From Maniola hyperantus (lineage: Eukaryota > Arthropoda > Insecta > Lepidoptera > Nymphalidae), in the NCBI RefSeq assembly GCF_902806685.2, contig NC_048546.1, forward strand, positions 4,278,001 through 4,342,000: a stretch of DNA of 64,000 nt, in the 5' to 3' direction. Below, in pieces: positions 43,779 through 54,626 of the stretch (the first letter of the stretch is position 1; each line of letters opens with the position of its first letter). Below the pieces are notes generated by a model, which ran no database searches, was not told the DNA's origin, and worked only from the letters and a program-made list of their open reading frames with translations. The position numbers and the translations under genes were made by a program.

Positions 43779-44579
43779 TTATTCTGCTGCGCCACTATTA
43801 TACGATGCTGCTGTAGACTCTGGGGTAATGTATTTTTCGTTTCTATTATAATTTGGTGTATGTTTGGTGGCCCAGTATGATGTCAGGATGTTCTTTTTTT
43901 GTACTTGGGTCGTCTCTTTGGTTTTCCTTATAGATCCGCTATTATTCTCAGGTGATGTTTCAGGAAAATTACGTTTGTTTCCTCTGTTTGTGTTTTCTTT
44001 TGGCTCTATTTGTGATAGGATAATCATTTTATCGTATTTAATTGGTACTTTTTTCCCTTTTTCTCTCTGTTCTTTCGCCATTTCTTGTAGTTCTTTTCTT
44101 ATTTCTAAAATTTTCGGGGGGTAGTCTTCCTTTATGTAACAGTTCACCTTTTCTAGTGTTTTTTTCTTTCGTAAGATTTCAATTTTTCTTTTTAGTGTAG
44201 AGAGTGTTACGATTATCGGTCTAGCTTTTTCTCCTTTTTTACCCAGTCTTCTTGATGATTGTATTTCGAGACTTGTACAATCTATCTTCATTATATCGTG
44301 GAATAATAAGAGAATCTTATTGTGTAAGTCTTCATAGTTTTGCTCTTTTTCCTCTACACCGAAAATGACAACATTTCGTTCCCTGGTTTGTTTCTCAAGG
44401 TAGTCAAGTCTTTGTTCCTGCGAACTAACAGTAACCTGTAAATTTTGCAATTTATTTTGAACTTCGTGAAATTTCTCATTAATTTTGTTGATTAAGTTGG
44501 TTTCGCTCTTTCTGACACTTTCTTTTGTTTCGTTAATGTCCTCTTGTATATTTTTAAGTATCTTTAGTATTTCTTCCAT
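43779..44579 (-). CDS. LINE ORF1 protein (coiled coil, RRM-like)
   Basis: A 266-residue nucleic-acid-binding ORF1 protein of a non-LTR retrotransposon; such proteins coat the element RNA and assist its reinsertion. Residues 1-70 form heptads typical of a coiled coil (EILKILKNIQEDINE to QRLDYLEK). Residues about 72-150 look RRM-like: RERNVVIFGVEE is the first strand, and SRRLGKKGEKARPIIVTLS carries the basic RNA-binding strand. Residues about 160-205 (YIKEDYPPKILEIRKELQE, KVPIKYDKMIIL) resemble the C-terminal domain of L1-type ORF1 proteins. The tail is low-complexity, rich in N, T and K. No CCHC knuckle is seen. The frame is fully open in AT-rich DNA, implying a recent or constrained copy. 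The start is the first ATG, preceded by 60-140 bp upstream by a tRNA-like element. The minus-strand reading contains a shadow frame at 43864-44124, ignored. Confidence 0.85.
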   Translation of the reverse strand: MEEILKILKNIQEDINETKESVRKSETNLINKINEKFHEVQNKLQNLQVTVSSQEQRLDYLEKQTRERNVVIFGVEEKEQNYEDLHNKILLLFHDIMKIDCTSLEIQSSRRLGKKGEKARPIIVTLSTLKRKIEILRKKKTLEKVNCYIKEDYPPKILEIRKELQEMAKEQREKGKKVPIKYDKMIILSQIEPKENTNRGNKRNFPETSPENNSGSIRKTKETTQVQKKNILTSYWATKHTPNYNRNEKYITPESTAASYNSGAAE

Positions 44580-44637
44580 CTTAGTTCAGTATAAGTGCTA
44601 TAAATAAATTTAAAAAAACCAAAAAAGCGAATAGTGC

Positions 44638-44718
44638 TACTCCGGGACTGAGGATCGAACTCGGTGAATGCTATGATAAGTCAGACGTAGTTTGCATTAC
44701 GCCACCAGTTCTCTTACT
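44638..44718 (-). promoter_or_regulatory. tRNA-like segment (possible Pol III promoter) in the LINE 5' region
   Basis: On the minus strand it has an A-box-like TGGCGTAATGC, then about 40 bp later CCGAGTTCGATCCTCAG. That second piece folds as a T-arm (four of five pairs, 7-base loop TTCGATC) and resembles a B box. It ends about 60 bp upstream of the ORF1 start codon. Confidence 0.55.
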
Positions 44719-45480
44719 TGTATCAACGAAATATGTAAGTGATATCTTCGAGTCTGAAATGTACTTGTCAGTGTATTTTATTTTTATACCAACCCTCAAT
44801 AGTTCACTTTTTCGTTTCTAATTATAACACTTTGTTTTTAACTTTATAATGTTAATTTTACTAATTTTAATGTACTAATTATGTGTAAGATAATGTTTAT
44901 TGATTACCTTAGTACATATTTCAGTGTATTGTAGTCCTTTAGCACTTTTGTTTACAATCTATTTTTGAACAATTGATTGTTAACGGACGATGTATTTATT
45001 TGGCCTTTTCACAGTTATCTTGCTTTGTTTATCTTGGATAACACTTCCACTCGCGAGTTGTAAGGAGTTTTACACTTATTTCACAAAAAATACTGAAATT
45101 TCGCGGATTTAGAATTTATAATTCACTTTTAATACGGACCCAGTATGTTCTGCGCACTGCAGCGCCCTCCTCCAGGAAGGTTTATAGGTATAGTATAATC
45201 ACCTTGCACCCATGCGAAGCCGGGGCGGGTCGCTAGTATGTACTACATATATTCTATAGGAATAGGTACCTACTTTCAAAGTGTAGACGGTATTGTCTCA
45301 AAGCGAAGTCCAGTTTAAGAATTGGTGGGTGGAGGGCGGTGTATCCATCACACAAATTAGTTACGCACCATAAGCAAATGTAACACCCGTCCAAAGCTGA
45401 CGTGATTTACATATTCATTGCATACAATAACATATAGGTACGTACATACAACAAATTGCTTTATGTTTCATTGTATCATG

Positions 45481-45780
45481 ATCAACCCATCACCAGCTCA
45501 CTACAGAGCACGGGTCTCCTCTCAGAGTGAGAAGGGTTTTGGCCATAGTCTACCACGCTGGCCATGTGCGGATTGGTAGACTTCACACACCTTTGAGAAC
45601 ATTATGGAGAACTCTCAGGCATGCAGGTTTCCCTACGATGTTTTCCTTCACCGTTAAAGCAAGTGATATTTAATTAATTAAAACGCACATAGCTCCGAAA
45701 AGTTAGAGTTGCGTGCCCGGGAACCAACCACCGACCTCCGATTGGAAGGCGGATGTCCTAATCACTAGGCTACCACAGCT
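45481..45780 (-). mobile_element. tRNA-derived SINE (family B), full length
   Basis: Minus strand: AGCTGTGGTAGCCTAGTGAT (A box), the B-box region GGTTGGTTCCCGGGCACG, ACTTTTCGGAGCTATGTGCG, AACGGTGAAGGAAAACATCG, and the tail GAGCTGGTGATGGGTTGATC. Confidence 0.8.
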
Positions 45781-45781
45781 G

Positions 45782-45816
45782 GCCGTGATCGTCTAGTGGT
45801 TAGGACCCTACGTTGT
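45782..45816 (+). repeat. 5'-half of tRNA-His
   Basis: GCCGTGATCGTCTAGTGGTT (45782-45801), then AGGACCCTACGTTGT, reads as the first 35 bases of tRNA-His as I know it from insects. It stops inside the anticodon loop. It is head-to-head with the SINE that starts at 45780. A remnant, not a gene. Confidence 0.65.
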
Positions 45817-45999
45817 ATATGGTATACCGAAACATAAAGTGATTAATTTTGTACAAAATTAACGGTGCTATGTTGCCATCGATCACTTTTTCTGAGATCA
45901 ATATAATATGTTGCACGTCAAATTACATTGAATCACATGGGAATTTAAAATCAAATTCGAAAAAATTCCCGGAAAGCTAGATTTTGATATGAACCTATA

Positions 46000-46066
46000 T
46001 TACACGACAGGTCGAGATCGACGTCCCCACCTCAAATGCCACCTCGACTTGTCGCGTACTACCTAT
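46000..46066. mobile_element. GC-rich foldback MITE, copy 4, internally deleted
   Basis: ACGACAGGTCGAGATCG on the left and CACCTCGACTTGTCGCGT on the right, with only about 20 bp between. Confidence 0.7.
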
Positions 46067-46383
46067 AGATATTTTTCTTCTAAATAAAATGTCAAAAGAC
46101 CCCATAAAATTGTAGGTAGGTTACACACAACACCTTGTTAAAGGTTTACACATAAACACATAGTTAAAGGTTTTTCATTTTTTTTTAACATTGCTGTAAT
46201 GGCCACTTTGACAGAAAAATGTTTTAATCCACACTTTTACGGCTCTAAGCTTAATTTTCCGACTCTCATTGCGTAATACACTAAAATCTACAGTAGGATT
46301 ATTGATGAATAAGTTTTCATAATTATATGGAAAATAAGTTCTATGTAAAGAAATATCTATAGCTATCCCTTCCATACCCCTTC

Positions 46384-46478
46384 CAGGTTAGCCCACTTGT
46401 ATCTTAGACTACATCATCACTTACCACCAGGTGAGATTGCAGTCAAGGGCTAACTTGTATATGAATATAAAAAAGCAA
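46384..46478 (+). mobile_element. SINE family A, 3' tail only
   Basis: CAGGTTAGCCCACTTGTATC, CATCATCACTTACCACCAGG, GATTGCAGTCAAGGGCTAAC: reverse complement of the tail at 215-300. Confidence 0.7.
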
Positions 46479-46849
46479 CTATAACTAAATCAATCCTAGT
46501 TACTTATAATTCTTGTAACTATCTAGAAGAAAATTATTTCAAAGAATCTTATTTAAAAATATTCAAATACAATAGATATAACGCCGCCGGTCCGCAATTT
46601 TTGTTATGGTATTTAAAATTATTTAATTTAAATTTATATAGATATAAAGGATCAGATAAAGATAATGATAAACAATTTTTACTATAATATGCATAATTAT
46701 TATAGCGATAACAATTCAAGTCAATTATATTATGTAGTACTTGTTAAATCAGAACATAACAATTCGTTATCGTTCATGTCATTTTACCAACGCGCTAGCA
46801 AGCAACACGTAATCTATTATCGAAACAAATATAATATACCTAGTGCGTG
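46479..46849. other. Unassigned AT-rich interval
   Basis: Nothing recognised. Confidence 0.4.
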
Positions 46850-46966
46850 ACAGGATGAGATAGCAATCGGGGGTCACCCTCGCTCGCCCGCACCGGGTTA
46901 GTGCGGGGGCTGTGCGGGTGTGCGGGGCATTCCCTCCCCGATTGCTATCTCAACCTGTCGTGTACA
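46850..46966. mobile_element. GC-rich foldback MITE, copy 5
   Basis: GTGACAGGATGAGATAGCAA on the left, TTGCTATCTCAACCTGTCGT on the right, GC-rich interior CGGGGGCTGTGCGGGTGTGC. Confidence 0.8.
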
Positions 46967-47271
46967 CATTATTAAACATATTTCCGATTACTATGACTAT
47001 GAATTTATAACATTTTCATTAGGGAATAATAATATATACACTGATTAAATCATATACCTATTCGAGGAAATAATGATGGTTAATATAATTAGAGGTTAAA
47101 ATTCCCCTTATTACATCACAATTCCATTAGTACTCAAATCTAGTCATGTACTGAAGTGAGAATACCAAGATGAACGGTAGTGCATTTTGCTCGGATAAGG
47201 TAAAGTACTGAAATATTTTATTGAACCTTGACTCGGTCACGTAAACGATCTGATTTTTTTAAAATTATAAA

Positions 47272-47325
47272 AACCGACTTCCAAAACCACCACAAACACT
47301 ACACCTCCTTTTTTGGAAGTCGGTT
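47272..47325. repeat. Hairpin of the AACCGACTTCCAAAA family
   Basis: AACCGACTTCCAAAA (47272-47286) pairs exactly with 47311-47325. Related sequence occurs at 54627 and in the outer part of the repeat at 29526. Confidence 0.75.
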
Positions 47326-47505
47326 AAAAAAACGGGCAAATTGAAAACCACCTCCTCTTTGGAATCAGGTTAATGAAATTCTCTGAAAAAAAAGAATTCT
47401 GAAGGATGCAAGATGAATAAGAAAATTCATACTTGATAAATCCACTCATCATCATTATTTTAACCTTTTGCCACTACTGACACTGAGCACTGTCTCCTCT
47501 CAGAA

Positions 47506-47722
47506 TGAATCAAAATCAAAGTCAAAGTCAAATTATTTATTCAGAATAGGTAACATGTTAGGTTACTGATGGTCAAAATTCTTAATTTGTAAGATGATAA
47601 TATAGTGGTGATAATTAATTACGTACTTAAAACTAAAGCTACGAGGGTTCCAAACGCGCCCAAGTCTGAGAAGAGCCCACAACAAACTCAGCCGGTTATT
47701 CTTTTTATAATCACCACTTTAC
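47506..47722. repeat. Dispersed LINE 3'-like repeat (GAGGGTTCCAAACGCGCCC)
   Basis: AAGTCAAAGTCAAATTATTT, then GAGGGTTCCAAACGCGCCCA and GAAGAGCCCACAACAAACTC. A fragment recurs at 35418-35470. Widely seen in Lepidoptera, by recollection. Confidence 0.6.
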
Positions 47723-47725
47723 AAA

Positions 47726-48110
47726 AATCACTTAATTCAATTCAATTCAAATTTCTTTATTGTGAATATGGGTAAACAGTGAAGATGTTACAAAAACAAA
47801 AAGGTATAGCCAAATTCTGCCTATTAGCTTGCTATATGTTATGATATACCTAACAACCTATTAGAACTAAACCTATAAGAACTATCACAAAGCTGTTAAA
47901 AGCAACTCCTTGCCAAGCTTTCTTATCATAGGGTTATGTAGTGTACAAGGGGTTTTAGCCCATTTTTGACCCCTTAAATTTTGTAAATCCCTGCATTTAC
48001 TTAAAAACTTATTTATACTACATTGTAGGAAATTTTCTGTTTTATTACCAAGTAAGACAACATTTTGCAATTTATTGATAGTTTGTTTCTTATTGCCTAT
48101 AATATCAAAA
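47726..48110 (-). repeat. Probable LINE 3' untranslated repeat
   Basis: TTCAATTCAAATTTCTTTAT at the left end matches the end of a lepidopteran LINE 3' region as I recall it. A 61-codon minus-strand frame (47885-48070) is not convincing. Confidence 0.45.
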
Positions 48111-48849
48111 GACTATTATTCAATTTTCGATTTCGTGCAATCTTTGACATTCACTACATCAAAAGTTACCTATTGAATTTACACAAAAAGATATATTTAT
48201 TAAAGGAGAGGTCCTAAACTACTACTATAGCAGATAAAAGTTTTCTATTTAGTATTTTTTACATTATAAAAATCCAAACCAAAAAATTATAATTTCACAA
48301 AATTACAGACACATAAAAGTGTCATTTTGGTGGATTATTTTTCATCATACGTAAATAAAATTAAGTACTCACAAAAATATAACATATTTGCAATATACAA
48401 AGAAGAAGAAAATCTAAAATTAATTATTATTAGTTTCCAAAAAATAAGCTTGAAACCCACCACAAAACTGCTTTACATTGTAAGAGGATTTTTCAATAAG
48501 TTTACGTACGTGCATTTGAAACATTTAGGTTCAAGGTAAGCAAGACTTACTTACATAAATCTTCACATTGAGAGAGCAAAAAAGGTAAATTTCACACGAC
48601 GACAGCTTGATAATGACTGTAGCCATCGTTTCATACTTACCCGTCCTGTATTTCCTGTTCCCTATGTGTTATGTGAAATTGTTTCGAATTCCAATGCTTT
48701 TGCATCACGATATCATTGTAATCAGAAAATCGCTTCTTAGATTTCCTTTTTGTTGCCATGATATACCTAATGCGTAGTATCAGTGTAATCATAACTCTAT
48801 GGTGTAATAGATTGAACTTATTTACTCGTAAATACAACATATATTATTA
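48111..48849. other. Unassigned interval
   Basis: AT-rich. The frame at 48327-48539 has no domain. Confidence 0.4.
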
Positions 48850-49074
48850 CTAGCTCATGCTCGCGACTTCGTCCGCGTGGACTACATATATTTCAAACCC
48901 CTATTTCACCCCCTTAGGGATTGAATTTTCAAAAATCCTTTCTTAACGGACGCCTACGTCATAAAAGCTAGCTGCATGCCAAATTTCAGCCCGATCCGTC
49001 CAGTAGTTTGGGCTGTGCGTTGATAGATCAGTCAGTCAGTCAGTCAGTCACCTTTTCCTTTTATATATTTAAGA
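48850..49074 (+). mobile_element. Lep1-like element, GTCA-tailed, full
   Basis: CTAGCTCATGCTCGCGACTT, AATCCTTTCTTAACGGACGC, GCATGCCAAATTTCAGCCCG and (GTCA)n at 49027-49050. Confidence 0.8.
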
Positions 49075-50078
49075 TGTCAAAACTCTACGAAGTACTCGGC
49101 CCGCCTGCAGATATTTAAATGAAGTGATTTTGATATATTATCGTTAAATGTGACAGAATCTGATATAATATCTAGAACGGTTCCACGCAAATTTGTCCGC
49201 GTGTACTTATTTAGGTTTTTAAAAAGCCCATTAGAAATTCAGAATAATAATATCCTTTCGTAGTGAGGTGGTTTTAGTGGTTCGGTGATAATATGTTATT
49301 TAGTCATTCTCGCCTTTATTATGTACAGGTATATATATCAATATCAAGTATATAATTTTATTTTATTTTCAGTATACATATTAAGTTATTTAAATAAGTT
49401 AATCAAGACCGGAACTATGATTAGGATATTTATTATTTTCTTAATTTTATAGTATTTACGTTTAACTCTAGATAATCCCTAACCATGGCTAGTTACCAGT
49501 TACTACCCTACCGGCAAAGCTCCGTCAACAAGCAATTTAGCGATTTTTTTAGTAATTTTGGTCGTTTGATGATTTTATAATCAACAACTTAATCAAATTC
49601 ACTTTCTATTAAAAACAGTGAACTGGCAACTTTGTAACAAAGCGATATAAACCTGATTTGAATTCCCATAACACAACAACATATAAATTTACGTGTGCGA
49701 TTAATACAATTATCATAATTATGTGCATACTCCTTGTGCATAATATTATTACGATAATTGTAGAAACTTAGACTTTGTCACGGCACGGTTATCCCAGATT
49801 GCTTTTTAGTAATAAACTGTTTCTATGTTGAATAGGTAAATTATGTGAAGACAAGACCTAATTTTAATTCTTAAGGTCTTTTCACATTCATTGGAAAGTG
49901 CAAAAAATTCAGCAGTGCCTTTTTTAAATGCAGTTTAGGCCTTGCAACTAAATTGCTGAGTAACCTGACTAATCACTCTTATCATAAAAATGGTAACATA
50001 AATAAACACAACGATAACGAAACGCATCGATATCTAACGATAAAATTTTGTATATATTTATTATTTTGTGTATAGTAG
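49075..50078. other. Mostly unassigned interval
   Basis: Contains a body fragment of SINE family A at 49485-49546 (CTACCGGCAAAGCTCCGTCA, then AAGCAATTTAGCGATTTTTT). Otherwise AT-rich. Confidence 0.45.
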
Positions 50079-50233
50079 GTACGCGACAGGTCGAGATGCC
50101 TATCGGGGCATGAGGCGGGGGGACGCCCCGCACACCCGCACAGCCCCCGCGCTTACCCATTGTGGGATAGCGCGGGTGACGTGCGGGTGTGCGGGGCGTC
50201 CCCACCCCGATTGCCTCCTCGACCTGTCGCGTA
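50079..50233. mobile_element. GC-rich foldback MITE, copy 6
   Basis: ACGCGACAGGTCGAGATGCC pairs with the right end CCTCGACCTGTCGCGT. The interior arms GGACGCCCCGCACACCCGCA and TGCGGGTGTGCGGGGCGTCC are also exact inverted repeats, so almost the whole element folds back. Confidence 0.85.
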
Positions 50234-50289
50234 TTATAGGTAATTTTGTCGCTACGCGGATTGCAAACCAAGAGTCCAGACACCACCAA

Positions 50290-50696
50290 TAAATTTGCGA
50301 TTAGTATACTTAGTAACGTAAAGTAAACATATTATGCAAAATCATTCTCGATTATTGTTATTATTCTTTTATTATTAAGCACCATAGGTGATCCGTGGCA
50401 AGGATCACGACCCCAGAATTCACTCACGACCATAAGAGAAAGTGATAGAAAATCACTGATAAATATTCAAAATCCTTTGAATAAAATCTCTATTAAATGC
50501 TCAATAGATTTTCGATTTGTCATTATACTTAGTAATGCGTTTATGTCCAGTTTATTACGATTCGAGTATTATCTATCTTAATAATAGAAATGTTAAATAT
50601 CAAGTAAAGCTATAACAACTGGATCTACAACTAAAGAGTTTTATACATAGGTCCTCTCAATAACGTAGACCCCAACTAAGAAAATATTTCCTGAAA
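50290..50696. other. Unassigned interval
   Basis: Nothing recognised apart from the motif TAACGTAGACCCCAACTAAG near 50658, which recurs near 59283. Confidence 0.4.
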
Positions 50697-50732
50697 TTCC
50701 ACCCGATCGAAGCCGGGACAGGGCAGCTAGTC
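50697..50732 (-). mobile_element. 3' end fragment of the CGAAGCCGGG-type element
   Basis: TTCCACCCGATCGAAGCCGG, then GACAGGGCAGCTAGT, related to the element end at 45215-45236. Confidence 0.5.
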
Positions 50733-50933
50733 TACATAAGTACCTATGTGTATAAAAGGAAAAACTCACCGATTGATATTTCAACGTATCTACAGCTGAA
50801 ACTGCTGGGTCTATAACTATAAACTAGACATTTTGTATGTTGGTTTTCAGTTTTCACAGATAACTCATTTTAAGATATTACTCGAAAGTAGGTTAGCTAC
50901 ATCAAGTTTGAAGACGGTTTATTTCAGCTACTT

Positions 50934-51078
50934 AGTATTGTTCGCGACAGGTCGACATGGCAATCGGGGTGTGGACGCCCGCGCTTACCCGGTGCGGGAA
51001 AGCGCGGTTGACGTGCGGGTGTGCTGGGCGTCCCCCAGCCTCATACCCCGATAGCCACCTCGACCTGTCGCGTAGTAT
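50934..51078. mobile_element. GC-rich foldback MITE, copy 7
   Basis: TTCGCGACAGGTCGACATGG and the right end CCACCTCGACCTGTCGCGTA, interior CGTGCGGGTGTGCTGGGCGT. Confidence 0.8.
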
Positions 51079-51685
51079 AGGTACCTTCTCGCAGCAGTAG
51101 TCGACAAATACAAACCTTTTCGTTAAACTGTGCTTCTATGTGATAAGTCCCTGATAATCACTATCGATTGTTAAGATGCGCTACACCAAGGTCGGCGAGG
51201 CAGCGTGGGAGCGAGCGTTGCCCGTATTCAAATAGCTTCCACAGGAAAAACTATATAAGGTAGCGCCATACTTAGAGCAATAAATTTATGAAATCGAATG
51301 TTTTCTTGATTACGTCTAATCATAATATTTTTGAATAGGTATATAGATTAGGACTTCACAGCGCATTCTTTGATAGAAAGAGAAAATGAGCCTTTGACAT
51401 GGAGCGTGTTGGCTATATTTTTTTTATTCCACTTAGTTTAGACTAGAGTATAGATGACATTATAGGTAGGTATATTCCGTTAGTATAATATTATTATTAG
51501 TTATAAGTATAGTAAAGCTGAACGAATATTGACTAGTGTCGTTTATCTTTAGCAATTGAAGCGACTGATTTTCAGCAGCTTCCATCGAGACGCTTATAGA
51601 GGCGGCATGGGCAAACGAAAGCATAAGCTTCAGCATCTGTAAGAAATTTGAAAGTGGTGATATCCTTAGTGGTTATAAAGACTGA
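51079..51685. other. Unassigned interval
   Basis: One GC-richer patch at 51190-51230. Nothing recognised. Confidence 0.35.
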
Positions 51686-51915
51686 GTTAACTTTTCGGAG
51701 ATATATACAGTTTGAGCAATTAAATATCACATGCTTTAACGGTGAAGGAAAACACTGAGGAAACCTGCATGCCTGAGAGCTCTCCAATTTGTTCTTAAAA
51801 ATGTGTTAAGTTTGTCAATCCGAATTTGACTAGCGTGGTGGACTATGGTCTTTATAATTCTAAGACCCGTGGTCAGTAGTGACCGGCGAGGGTTTGAGAT
51901 GACGATGATAATCAT
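51686..51915 (+). mobile_element. SINE family B, head lost
   Basis: TTAACTTTTCGGAGATATAT, CTTTAACGGTGAAGGAAAAC, CTGCATGCCTGAGAGCTCTC and a GATGACGATGATAATC tail. Confidence 0.75.
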
Positions 51916-54626
51916 ACCAAGTTAGCACTTTTTCTGAAACACATTTGGTATTATAAGCTTTAACTCATGTATTCTTTACGTGAGGTAACTAACATACCAA
52001 ATCTATTTAAGCTTCTATTTTAGACGCTGTCTGGTAAAGTGGTTAAACATGGTTAAACCGCGATATTATTATCTCAATAGACTTTAGAATGTACGCGAGT
52101 GTGGCCAGACCTTTATAGAAAACTTACCTGTTTTTCCGGTAAGGTAAGAGCAGATTCTCATATCAATTGATTCTAAACAAGATTGAAATAATTGCAAGCA
52201 ACTCACCTAATGTACTTTTATATTCAAATTAGCCTTTGTGCTAAGTTTATTGTTGTACTTACAAACGTTTTGTGAATTTTTCATCATTGCGTGCCTGCTC
52301 TGTTGGACGAGATATCAATAATTAATACGCAATTATTTACGACTGGTTTGATTACTGCTAATTTAGAAAATATATTAAGGGTACATTTTCATAACAGAAT
52401 CCGTAGAGCTCATTTTCGTATGAAAATTTCCCATTCAGGTTGCGCTTATTTGTCTTATCCTCGCCCAAGGATCTCCCCGCGAGATGTATTTCTGCTGAAT
52501 TATCTAGCAATAAAAACCAGCCTCAAATTAAATTGCTTAACTGAGAAACAAATACTTGTAAAAAATATTTTCGTTCCGCCTACCTAGTTTTTCGCGATAT
52601 CAATAATAATAATTGACGTAAAACTTTTAACGTTTCTACAGGATAATAAACTTAGAAAGCTTTAAAACTTATATGAGAGTCATTCATAGAAAACTAATCT
52701 GAGCTTAAAAAGAAGCTCTATGTAAACAGTGAGCTGTGAGCAGCCATTATTAGAAGAACCAGGAAAATTAAAAACAATGCAAAGTTTTTAGCATCGCTTT
52801 TGAGAAATGAACCCACATCGCTTTTGAGTTTGTCTGTTGTTACTATGACCTAACTGTTACCACCTCGTTCAAATTCTAACGTCATAATATTCTTCCTCTA
52901 AATTTCCGTATATATACCTATAGGTACCTAACACTGATTCTAATCCAAAAATTCAATTTTGACATTTATTACAAAGCTATAAAGTTAATTTTGAAGGTGC
53001 TCATTGTATTGTCTGTTGTACGAGTCAGGTATGGCATTTCCTCTAACGTTTGTACCTGGTTCCGCGAATAGCCTAACATCATGAAGGTGACTAACTGAGA
53101 AAGGGTCCTGTCGAATCACATGTGAAGAATTCAAAAATTCACAACCATATATCAAAACTTAATTTTCAAACTTCAACGAAATTTTGGTTGTCTTTTATTT
53201 AGAAGATACCGACGGATAGTCGCCCATTCTTGGCATTCAGTTTCCTCATTATATTAGTGGCTTACTAAATGACTGTTAGCTCATCTAGATAAGATTATTT
53301 TATTTTAAGGATAACAAAGAACATAATATATACCTACCTAGCGGAAAACAGAAAATTATATAAATTAAATCTATCTTAAAAATTGCTGTAGATTAACTAA
53401 GTAAATATCGTACCTATTTTGTATTTTCTCAATACATTAGAAAACAATTACATGAAAGCTTTTAATGGATACGTACGGATTTTCCTCAAAAACAGTACCT
53501 ACGTTTCACTTAAGGAGTTAGTTCCTATGATTAACAGAAAGGTGCATTAGTAAGCCTATGAGCTCAACGAACAATCGGATATGACAGCATTAGCATAAAT
53601 GCGGATTTGCATAGACAATGAGTCGACACATCTTGGGGTTTTTCACCGGACTACATCTGCAGTGTTCGCTGAAATCCACCAGGTTTAATACATATAGGCG
53701 TTGCAATGGTATCAAGTCACGTAATACAAAAATTTCCCAAGATTCTGAAGATATTTTGCGATCTAAAATTTTCCGACAGATTTATATTTTTCTCTGCCAA
53801 AATCTGCAAAGTCTTAAAAGCGAAAGTATTGGTACTTACTTTTAGGTAAAAGTTAAAAAAACACTTTAGAGTTAGTCAACTTTTTAAATTGAACTTTAGG
53901 TAAGTTTATTTTTTTTAATTTTTTAGCTTAATTACTTTAATATTGAGCAGGTACGTTTTACTTATTTAAAACACTAGTTAATTAAGTAACTTTTGTACTG
54001 AGCCTTTTTTTAATATTTTTTTAAGTTACCTTTTCTCTGAAATAAATCAAAATATAAAAAAAATTAAATGTGAAAGTTTAAGTGCCTATGTATGTTTAGC
54101 TAAAATGTGTATAATTTTTTTTTTAAAACCATTTTTAGATTGAATTAACTTTTTAAACTGAACTTTATGATTCCCGTTAAGTGCTAAATATACCTACTTA
54201 GAGCGGAATACGAGAGCAGTATGTACATAATAGGCGAAGGGCTTAATTTAAGCAACCAATCAAATGAGACTATTTCGGGATTAAATTGAGAGGCGGACTC
54301 TCTCGGAGGCGGGATGATGGAACGAGCACCACCCCCACTGAAATCGCAAATGGTTTTTGAATGTAATCGCTGAACATACTATTTTTGAACGACGAGTTAT
54401 GTTTTCACCACAATGGCGGCCTATCGAGATTGCAATTAATCAAACTAACTAACTACACTTTCAGCAAGAGCACTGATTGGAGTTGGACTTCCGTAAAAGG
54501 GTTCAGTACGATAAATACCATCTACTTTTATATATTTTATGCATTTGTTTTAATATATTTCAATGACTGAAAGCTGACAAAAAAAATCGCAATTTTTACA
54601 ACTCCTGAAACACGAGTGAAACTCAC
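51916..54626. other. Long unassigned interval
   Basis: AT-rich with no recognised repeats. Open frames at 52291-52587 (98 codons) and 53618-53845 have no domain, no coding-like composition and no splice context; treated as chance. Confidence 0.35.

Larger units (their letters stand above)
43094..45173 (-). mobile_element. Non-LTR retrotransposon (LINE) with ORF1 only
   Basis: Perfect 12-bp target duplications AGGAAGGTTTAT flank it (43082-43093 and 45174-45185). On the minus strand the element starts GGAGGAGGGCGCTGCAGTGC and ends AGGCTTAATAATAAAAA, with no long poly(A). It holds a 594-bp 5' region with a tRNA-like segment, an intact 266-codon ORF1 and about 685 bp of non-coding 3' region. No endonuclease or reverse transcriptase frame is present, so ORF2 has been lost by internal deletion or never belonged to this subfamily. 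Clade not certain; an RTE/Proto2-like lepidopteran LINE is my best guess. Confidence 0.8.
42962..45238 (-). mobile_element. Older dispersed element split by the LINE at 43094-45173
   Basis: The left half (42962-43093) runs AATAAAGTCGCTTCCCGCTC to GATTTCACCAATAGATAGAG and AGGAAGGTTTAT. The right half (45186-45238) ends AAGCCGGGGCGGGTCGCTAG plus T. The CGAAGCCGG...CTAGT end recurs at 50697-50732. A separate Lep1-like start lies at 42843. Confidence 0.7.

Noticed and set aside
43864..44124. 86-codon plus-strand frame
   Set aside because: Antisense shadow of the LINE ORF1.
52291..52587. 98-codon plus-strand frame
   Set aside because: No domain, no coding-like composition, no promoter or splice sites; similar length to chance frames in this window.
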